From Ailurus styani (Eukaryota > Chordata > Mammalia > Carnivora > Ailuridae), in assembly GCA_002007465.1 (NCBI GenBank), contig LNAC01000336.1, forward strand, positions 322,447 through 386,446: a stretch of DNA of 64,000 bases. The letters are read 5' to 3'. The translations under genes were made by a program, and so were the position numbers. The notes beneath the pieces were generated by a model, which was given only the letters and a program-made list of their open reading frames with translations, was not told the DNA's origin and did no database searches. The number at the start of each line of letters is the position of its first letter. Within the stretch, counting starts at the first letter, position 1. Below, piece by piece: positions 57,583-64,000 of the stretch.

Positions 57583-57643
57583 TAAAGTTAATAAGTATTT
57601 TATTTTATTTTTTTATTTTTTTTTAAAGTTAATAAGTATTTTA
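57583..57643. repeat. Poly(T)-only insertion with 20-bp target-site duplication
   Basis: The same 20-base word (core 'aaagttaataagtatttt') stands at 57583-57602 and 57624-57643, with only 21 T-rich bases between. That looks like target-primed reverse transcription that copied little beyond the poly(A) tail. Confidence 0.8.
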
Positions 57644-57796
57644 AATTATTAACAAGTGAGAAACATTTTATGAGACGATATTAAGACTTTTGTAAGGAAG
57701 AGCTCTCCCTTCTTCCCCGTTTGTTTATTTTTTTACTTAATCACATCAGGATATAATCATGGATTATTATTTTAGTTATAATTTACAATCTGTGCA

Positions 57797-57831
57797 TGTG
57801 GGTGCATGTGTGTGTGTATATATAATATGTA

Positions 57832-57860
<29 letters not shown>
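57797..57860. repeat. TG/TA microsatellite
   Basis: A TG-rich run passing into (TA)n, within an L1 fragment. Confidence 0.92.
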
Positions 57861-57862
<2 letters not shown>

Positions 57863-58188
57863 TGTAAATATAGCTTATGCTCAAATTATCCCAGTCTTGA
57901 CTCATAAGAAACCCTTCAAGCTGGCTCCTTTGTCTCTTAGGCATACCTCCATCATCTTTTGCATACTTGCTTACTTCCTGTTATAATTTGCTCTGGGCTC
58001 ATCTGCTATTTTTTTTGTGCTTTAGTTTTAGAGTCAGCCATTTCTCCCAGGACATTTCATTCATTCATTCTTTTATTTTTTTCTTTTGTATTAATGTTTT
58101 TGAACCTGTCCTTGATGTATTTAATATCAGTTGTAACATGGAGTATAAACATTTCACTTATTAAGTCATACCCATTTGACCCACTTTT

Positions 58189-58384
58189 TTTGTTTTTTAA
58201 GATTTTATTTATTTATTTGACAGAGAGAGATTACAACAAGCAGGCAGAGAGGCAGGCAGAGAGAGAGGAGGAAGCAGGCTCCCTGCTGAGCAGAGAGCCT
58301 GATGTGGGCCTCGATCCCAGGACCCTGAGATCATGACCTGAGCTGAAGGCAGAGGCTTTAACCCACTGAGCCACCCAGGCGCCC
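58189..58384 (-). repeat. Young CAN-SINE (mustelid MVB2-like)
   Basis: Tail 'taagattttatttatttatt', 'aagcaggcagagaggcagg' middle, head 'cactgagccacccaggcgcc'. A perfect 13-bp duplication 'ttgacccactttt' flanks it (58176-58188, 58385-58397). Confidence 0.97.
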
Positions 58385-58399
58385 TTGACCCACTTTTAT

Positions 58400-58554
58400 A
58401 ACCAAGTGTGATTACCTTTCGAGGTGGAATGAGCGTATCTAGGGCCTACACAATTCTTTGTTTTTCCATTAAGATTTGCCAATTTTTGCCCAAAGGAGAA
58501 AATAGTAGAGGTAAGAACTTTGACTGCAAGAGAAAGGATGACAATGAGGATGGC
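58400..58554. other. Unannotated sequence
   Basis: Short unique stretch before the microsatellite; nothing recognised. Confidence 0.3.
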
Positions 58555-58627
58555 TGTGTGTGTGTGTGGGTGTGTGTGTGTGTGTGTGTGTGTGGGTGTG
58601 TGTGTGTGTCTGTCTTTCTGTCTGTCT
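58555..58627. repeat. (TG)n/(TCTG)n compound microsatellite
   Basis: A TG run with two GGG interruptions, then four or so TCTG-type units. Confidence 0.95.
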
Positions 58628-58860
58628 ACATGCATGTGCATGTACACATGAACAAATTTTTGTTTTAAAATTTAAGGATGGTGTGTTATTTTGAACTGAC
58701 CTAAGCCAGTTTGGTTATGAACAATATCATAATCTTTTTAGTAAAAATTAATATATGTTAATAGAGACAAATGATATACTTTTCTTCTGCACTCATGGGG
58801 AAAACTAACTTCACACATACAAACATTTATTAGCAAGGAGGCATAAAGTAGGCACCTAAC

Positions 58861-58915
58861 TTTTTTTTTTTTTTAAAGAAGTTTTTTTTTTTTTNTTTCT
58901 TTCTTTTTTTTTTTA
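58861..58915. repeat. Poly(T) stretch with an unresolved base (n at 58895)
   Basis: T-rich tract that is part of the older SINE tail at 59131, its duplicate and the tail of the SINE at 58916. The single 'n' marks an uncalled base in a homopolymer, so the length here is unreliable. Confidence 0.9.
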
Positions 58916-59120
58916 ATTTTTTTTTTTAAGATTGTATTTATTTATTTGACACAGAGAGAGAGATTACAAGTAGGCAGAGAGGCAGGCAGAGAGACAGGGA
59001 GAGGAGGAAACAGGCTCCCTGCTGAGCAGAGAGCCTGATGCGGGCCTTGATCCCAGGACGCTGAGATCATGACCTGAGCCGAAAGCAGAGGCTTTAACCC
59101 ACTGAGCCACCCAGGCGCCC
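58916..59120 (-). repeat. Young CAN-SINE inserted in another SINE's tail
   Basis: Near-consensus inverted copy: 'aagattgtatttatttattt', 'agtaggcagagaggcagg', 'gcagagagcctgatgcggg', head 'ctgagccacccaggcgccc'. The bases on both sides ('taac' + poly(T) + 'aaaga') are the same, so it inserted into the T-rich tail of the SINE at 59131-59356. Confidence 0.95.
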
Positions 59121-59130
59121 TAACTTTTTT

Positions 59131-59356
59131 TTTTTAAAGAGATTTTATTTATTTATTTGACAGCACAGCAAGAGAGGGAACACAAGTAGGGGGAGTGGGA
59201 GAGGGAGAAGCAGGCTTCCCGTTGGGCAGGGAGCCCAACGTAGGGCTCAATCCTAAGACCCTGGGATCATGACTTGAGCCAAAGGAATCCCAGGACCCTA
59301 AGATCATGACCTGAGCCAAAGGCAGACACTTAACAGTCGAGCGACCCAGGCACCCT
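59131..59356 (-). repeat. CAN-SINE (host of the nested insertion) with 37-bp internal duplication
   Basis: Tail 'agattttatttatttattt', head 'gagcgacccaggcaccc'. The outer duplication 'ggcacctaac' / 'ggcacataac' (58851-58860, 59357-59366) brackets both this SINE and its nested partner. A 37-base segment is tandemly duplicated at 59249-59285 and 59286-59322, differing at five positions, all transitions. Confidence 0.93.
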
Positions 59357-59366
59357 GGCACATAAC

Positions 59367-59710
59367 CTTTTAAATAGACTTGACAGAATCTCAGATCTGG
59401 CCCTTTGTGGGTTCTAAGAGCACTTTGCAAGGTAAATGGCCTGAACATAAATGTGACAATATATTAGGGGTGAGATCCAGCTGACCCTGATAGGCAGAAT
59501 CAGGTTACCAAGAGTCAAATGTTAGATACATAGCCATTTAAAAATTGTGAAATATGAATAATGAAGAATTCACTAGATTTTTACACTACATGGAGGCAAC
59601 AGTGTGGAGTATCTCAATACTTTGGACAATCTAGGTATTTTGACCACCATTAATTTCACCAAGAAAACCTCAAAATTTTACATTTTTATTCTAAATAACA
59701 AGTTGCTAAT
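59367..59710. other. Unannotated AT-rich sequence
   Basis: No repeat or gene recognised. Confidence 0.3.
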
Positions 59711-59722
59711 TTTACTACTGCA

Positions 59723-59934
59723 GAGACATGTGGGTGGCTCATTCGGTTAAGCATCTGACCCTTGATTTCAGCTCAAGTATTGATCTCAAGGTTATGTTGG
59801 GCTCCATGCTAGGTGTGGAGACTGCTTGGGATTCTTTCTCTCCCTCTTCCCTTTCTCTCTCTCTCTCCCTCCCTCTCTCTCTCTGCCCCCCTCCATTTAT
59901 CCCTCTCCCCAATCCCCTCTCTCAATAAAAAAAG
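59723..59934 (+). repeat. CAN-SINE, older subfamily
   Basis: Head 'acatgtgggtggctcattcg', 'cccttgatttcagctcaagt', long CT-rich tract, 'aataaaaaaag' tail. A perfect 12-bp duplication 'tttactactgca' flanks it (59711-59722, 59935-59946). Confidence 0.94.
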
Positions 59935-59946
59935 TTTACTACTGCA

Positions 59947-60099
59947 AACCCATTTCTAATATTCATTGTGTTAACTAACTTGTATATCACATATATATTT
60001 TGGCTGAATTGCCAGATGACTGCATGTTAAGATAAATATTCATCAGAAGCCTAGCGTGAAGATAATGTATCATCATTTTGACCACTCTGGTATATAGAT
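59947..60099. other. Unannotated sequence
   Basis: Short unique stretch; nothing recognised. Confidence 0.3.
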
Positions 60100-60938
60100 A
60101 AAAACTAACACCAACTTCCCCCTCCACACAACATCAGCATCAGCTAATACCAACAAAACTTTCCCTTCTGCCCAAAGATGTCCTTTGTCCTTTTTCTGTC
60201 CCAATCATGATCCAACCTAAACCATCCATTATATCTGGTTGTTATATCCCTTAAGTTTCTTTCAAGTTTCAAGTCATTTGTGCAATGTCATTCTACCAAT
60301 TGACCTGTAAATTGTTAATTTGGGATTTGTGTGATTACTTCCTTGTGGTATCATTTATTTTTTTCCTTTATCCTGTAACTCCTATAATTTGGAATTTAAT
60401 TCTAAATATTCAATTAAATACAAGTTAATTTTCCCCCCAAAGAGACCTCACAGGTGATTTCATATGCTTCATATTGATTTTCTCACCATGGGGATCATTA
60501 TGCACCATGACTTTTCATGGACTCATTGTGTTTCAATCAATATAGTCATTATTATCTTTCTGACGTTCACATTATCAAAACTTTGGTCATTGGAACCTCT
60601 TCATACTGTCACCTTTGTTCCCCTCATGTGATCGTACTAATTTTTGAAAACTTCCCAGTTTTCTGGCACAAAATATCCCATGTTCCCCTTTTACTGTTTC
60701 TGCCACACACATGAGAATTACCCATGTTCCAAGGAATATAGGATTTTTTTGGTTGAAAAATATATTAGGAAAAACATCTGGATTCTTGGGTATATATCAA
60801 GTTTACATTATATGGATGACTTGGTTTTTTGACATTTTTGATGGATACATAACGTTGAATTATTTTTAAATCATGAGTACAGATTGTTATTTCTAAATCA
60901 GTGCTAACAGTACAGTGTGGATATGGGTAGGGATTGGT
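60100..60938 (-). repeat. L1M LINE 3' region, second related copy
   Basis: 'ccattatatctggttgttatatcccttaag', 'gacctgtaaattgttaatttggg', 'tcatggactcattgtg' and 'aactttggtcattgg' parallel the same inverted L1 3' region as 56735-58110, more diverged. Recognition of the first 350 bases is better than the rest. Confidence 0.5.
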
Positions 60939-61190
60939 TGTATTTATTTTTGTATTTGTTGAAGTATAGTTGACACACAGTGTTACATTAGTTTTAGGTA
61001 TACAACATAGTGATTTGACAAGTCTGTATGTTAGTATAACACCCCTTGTTCACCACGATTGTAGCTACCATCCATCCATCGCCCTGCGACACTATTACAA
61101 TACTATTGACTATATTCCCTGTGCTATACTTTTCATCCCTGTGACTTATTCAATGCCATAACTGGAAGTCTGTACCTCCAGAATGGGTGC
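60939..61190 (-). repeat. L1MA-type LINE 3' end
   Basis: Strong match: 'gttgaagtatagttgacacac', 'agtgttacattagttttagg', 'tacaacatagtgatttgac', 'gactatattccctgtgctatac', 'ataactggaagtctgtacc'. Confidence 0.88.
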
Positions 61191-61194
61191 TTTT

Positions 61195-61610
61195 AAAATA
61201 AGATTTTTAGAGAAGTCTTCATAGAAGAAGTAACATGAAGAAAGTGAAGAACAGGTTTAGCAACTCCAAGGTATTGCAGTTAGTAGAAGCAAGTACAAAG
61301 CCCTAAGGCAGGATTTGCTTAGTGTGAACAACAGTGAGGAATCCAGTGTGTGCGACCTGAGTGAAACCAAATTAGAGAGGAGAGAATGAAAGAAGACAAA
61401 GTTATTAAGGTGTGAGGGGTTAGGAAATGATGGCCAGGTCTTGTAGGACTTTCTGTTTTAAGGACTTTGTATTTTAATGCTGGGTAAGATGGGCAGACAT
61501 TTCAGGATTTTTTTTTTTTTTGAGATAACCAAAGATTAAGATGATTAATAACACTGAGGCCTGGAAAAGGTGAGAAGATATAGGAGTTGAAAGGCTTATT
61601 GAGTGCTGTG
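61195..61610 (-). repeat. L2 LINE fragment
   Basis: Inverted L2: 'cagttagtagaagcaagtac' / 'aaagccctaaggcagg', 'tgtgaacaacagtgaggaatccagtgtg', 'gatggccaggtcttgtaggact' and 'ttttaaggactttgtattttaatgc' in order. Confidence 0.65.
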
Positions 61611-61639
61611 AAGAGTGTTATTGGATCAATATTTTGGAG

Positions 61640-61965
61640 GAATTTTCCATAAGACACATTAAATGTTTATAAATGTTTATAACCTTCAATTTCGAAGGTC
61701 CACATGTAGAAATTTTTCATAATAAAAAATAAAAACAAGTGTTCAGAATCATTTACAATAGGAAAAATTAGAAATAGCAATCTTCTACTAATAGAGAAAT
61801 GATTAAAACTATGATCATGCAACCTTTAAAATGATGGCATGAAACTTTTTTACTTGGTAAGATATCATATTTATATAAAGGAAAGAGCAACAAAGTAAAC
61901 AAAAGGAAGAAAATAACGATCTACTTCTTTAAAAAAACTTATTTTTAAATAAACTTTCTGACAGG
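61640..61965 (+). repeat. L1M LINE 3' part
   Basis: 'atttacaataggaaaaattag', 'aatcttctactaatagagaaatg' and 'gcatgaaactttttt' resemble the end of ORF2 and start of the 3' UTR of old L1. Diverged. Confidence 0.45.
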
Positions 61966-62029
61966 AGTGATAAAAATTAAAAGACAGATGTAAGTTAAAT
62001 GTTTTTAAAAAGAAATAGGTCAGTTATAA

Positions 62030-62515
62030 TAGAATTTAAAATATAAACCATGACAGTAAGTTTGCCAAGAAAAAATGAGAAGTAGAAATTCCTAGAAAAT
62101 TTCAGAATGCTCAGTTGACCCAAGAAGAAACTGAAAAATGAATTGGTTAATAAATTTTGATGATAGTAAAATGCTAAATAGAAAATAAAAGTTACTTCCC
62201 TTCCCCCATCCAAAAATAACAATATTTGGCCTAGATAACTTTTCAGTGTCTTCTACCAAGCTTTTAAGAAATAGATAATATCTATCTTATATACTATTTT
62301 CTAGCAAATAAGGAATGATTGTCTAGTTATTTTATGGGGCTTATATAAATTTTATCCTTAATAAGATATAGACAGAATAAGAAAAGACAAATATAAAAAT
62401 TCAAAAGCACTTAATTATGTAATTGAGTCCAATAATGCAATACAAAAATTCCTATCATGATTAAATGGGATTTATACCAGTATTCAGGATGGTTACCAAT
62501 ACATTATCATACAAA
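62030..62515 (+). repeat. Old L1M ORF2 fragment
   Basis: Late in the segment 'aatgcaatacaaaaattcc', 'tatcatgattaaatgggattt' and 'ataccagtattcaggatggtt' match the conserved ORF2 block around 'gggatttattccaggaatgcaaggatggtt'. It follows an L1 3' end at 61640-61965, so the order is wrong for one element. Confidence 0.55.
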
Positions 62516-63044
62516 CCCCTAACCATGGCCTCTAAATCTTGCATAATGTGGCCTCTCTCCACCCGTTTTGACCTAATTTTTGATTTCTCCATTTCTACTA
62601 GATTCTAGCCACATAGATGGCTATCTTGTTCTATAGAGCATCAAGCTCTTTATTGACTTACAGCCTTTGTACGTGTAATTCCCTCTACCTGGAGTTTTTT
62701 CGAAAGCTTTCCTATTGACTCCTCTTTACCCCATCTCAGGTCACCTGTTAACCCTTAGAGAGACCTTTTTTGACCACCTACTCTGAGAGTAGCTTCCCTA
62801 TCTACCCCTCCATCCAGAATTTTCTATGTCTCTTTAAATGTTATCATTAGGTTCTAATTTTCATCATTACATTTGTCACTATCCACACTATCTTGCTTGT
62901 TACATGTTCCTTTGGGCATTGTGTAATTCCCAGGACTAGAATACAGGCTTCCTGAGAGCAAAAATTTTCTCTGGAGTCGTGCTGATTGCATAGGACCAGC
63001 TACACAACTTAACATAAACTTCATAAATGAAGGGAGCATGAAAA
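62516..63044 (+). repeat. L2 LINE, 3' half
   Basis: Clear forward L2: 'ccatggcctctaaatcttgc', 'ataatgtggcctctctcc', 'cagcctttgtacgtgtaattccctctacctgg', 'caggtcacctgttaacc', 'gagagaccttttttgaccacc', 'aatacaggcttcctgagagc'. No ORF retained. Confidence 0.85.
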
Positions 63045-63188
63045 TGTTACCTAATACCTTAGTTTTCTCACCTATTATTTGAGCTAATAATCAGTGTCCT
63101 GTGTACCTTAAAAGATCTTTATGAGCAACAAATAAGATATAAGAATGGACAAGTCTATTTTGACACTGAAGTAAGGTATTATTTTTAT
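63045..63188 (+). repeat. MIR SINE, 3' half
   Basis: 'taccttagttttctcacctatt', 'taatcagtgtcctgtgtacc' and 'tctttatgagcaacaaataaga' are the MIR centre and 3' end, joined directly to the L2. Confidence 0.7.
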
Positions 63189-64000
63189 TAGTATTATCAC
63201 CCTAATCATGATCTTGGTTGTTTTCATCATTCCAAAACCAAATAGAATCACAAAACACATTTTTATCCTAGTTCTTGTCAGCATCATTTATATGAGGTAG
63301 GTCATATGGCAGCTGGATGCTGTAATCATTTCTAATGTTCTCTCTTCAGGGATATAGATGTACCATTCAGTACCTGCCTGAAAACCAAGATTATTACTAT
63401 CATATTTTTCCACCACTGGGCTGTGTCAAGGATGTTTATGTGTGTTTTGTTACCTTGTAAACAGATGAACAAGATCCAAAAGGGAAACTACATTGGCCGT
63501 GCTGGGATGAAGGGCTGGCTTGCTTTTTAAAAGCCATCAAGAAGAAATATGGGGCAGCATGAGAGCTGGTTGTAAATGGAAGGCATCTGAGACAGGAACA
63601 ATCTGTCCATGAATGAGGCAAGCTCTCATAAACCAGCAATAAGAAAAAATGGGTGTGAGGCACAGGAGACACATCAAAGCATTAACTTTTAAGAAAGTGG
63701 GAAAAATTTGATCTTTAAAAAGGAGTCCTGGGATAGGATTATTCTCAAACTTTTCTGTTTGGTTCATGTTGCATGGGTTTCTTGTGGATCACTTATTATT
63801 AATTTATGTAACAATACTTACAGAGGAGTTAGAAGGTACCAGGTCTTCCTGTGGGTGTGCTGGAGGCCACAGGCATAATCAACCATGTTTAGGACCTCAA
63901 GTATGGAAGATGGCATAAACATTTTGCATACAGTTTTGAGTGTTTTGTAGTTTACAAAGTGGTTTTGTGGACGTTATCTTACTTGACTCCCAGAACAAGG
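63189..64000. other. Unannotated; possible MIR start at right edge
   Basis: No gene recognised. Overlapping minus ORFs at 63436-63767 are not supported. From about 63930 ('tttacaaagtggttttgtgg', 'tatcttacttgactcccag') the sequence may be the 3' end of an inverted MIR or L2 cut by the window edge. Confidence 0.3.

Larger units (their letters stand above)
57266..58110 (-). repeat. L1M LINE 3' region, part 2
   Basis: Continues part 1: 'cttcaatctggaagagtgcc', 'aagtgatgctgagatctt', 'cttgattaagatggtgtctg', 'aagagctctcccttcttcccc', 'tcaaattatcccagtcttg' and 'ccttcaagctggctcc'. It carries a tiny poly(T) insertion at 57603-57623 and a TG/TA microsatellite at 57797-57860. Confidence 0.75.

Noticed and set aside
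57959..58336. 125-codon plus ORF
   Set aside because: Made of an inverted L1 3' end read through into a SINE.
58555..58627. TG array ORFs on both strands (Cys/Val-rich and His/Thr-rich)
   Set aside because: Pure microsatellite translation.
1..64000. CRISPR arrays, operons, prokaryotic mobile elements
   Set aside because: No regularly spaced repeats with unique spacers, no dense gene strings; repeat families are mammalian.

Overview
This is a stretch of mammalian nuclear DNA from a caniform carnivore, most likely a mustelid (mink, ferret, marten or otter type). The main evidence is sixteen tRNA-Lys-derived carnivore SINEs (CAN-SINE/SINEC). Several have the body described for the mustelid MVB2 subfamily, with a 'gtgggttaa' head, a 'gcctgcctctctgcctacttgtgatc' type middle and an (aataaa)n tail. 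Short L1 3' ends of carnivore type agree. The DNA is AT-rich by eye, has no CpG island, and has no operons, prokaryotic genes or viral coding genes. The exact species is inference.

The only stretch I can defend as protein coding is one probable exon on the minus strand at 275-555. It has a strong polypyrimidine acceptor, a consensus CAG|GTGAGT donor and an open frame that spans exactly between them. I do not recognise the protein. If it is real, the rest of its gene lies to the left of the window, and the remaining 63 kb is its upstream intron or 5' flank. Two much weaker plus-strand exon candidates lie at 3576-3644 and 9278-9330.

Layout: 0-9 kb holds the exon, MIR and L2 relics, one SINE and an old L1 split by a young L1 3' end. 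9-30 kb is mostly unique sequence with a MaLR LTR, a palindromic DNA-transposon relic, L2 and MIR copies, an ERV-type solo LTR, a retroposed U6 pseudogene and a possible regulatory block near 25 kb. 29.5-60 kb is SINE-rich (14 of 16 copies) with a second U6 pseudogene, L1 fragments, an LTR nested in an L1, microsatellites and a SINE-in-SINE nest at 58.9-59.4 kb that includes an unresolved base. 60-64 kb is packed with L1, L2 and MIR remnants.

No set of genes works together here. The interest lies in the unassigned exon, the retrotransposition scars (a likely 3' transduction, a poly(T)-only insertion with 20-bp target-site duplication, nested SINEs, a U6 retrocopy) and a few unannotated blocks that look like candidate enhancers. 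Family names come from memory of consensus sequences, and old-repeat boundaries are good only to tens of bases.
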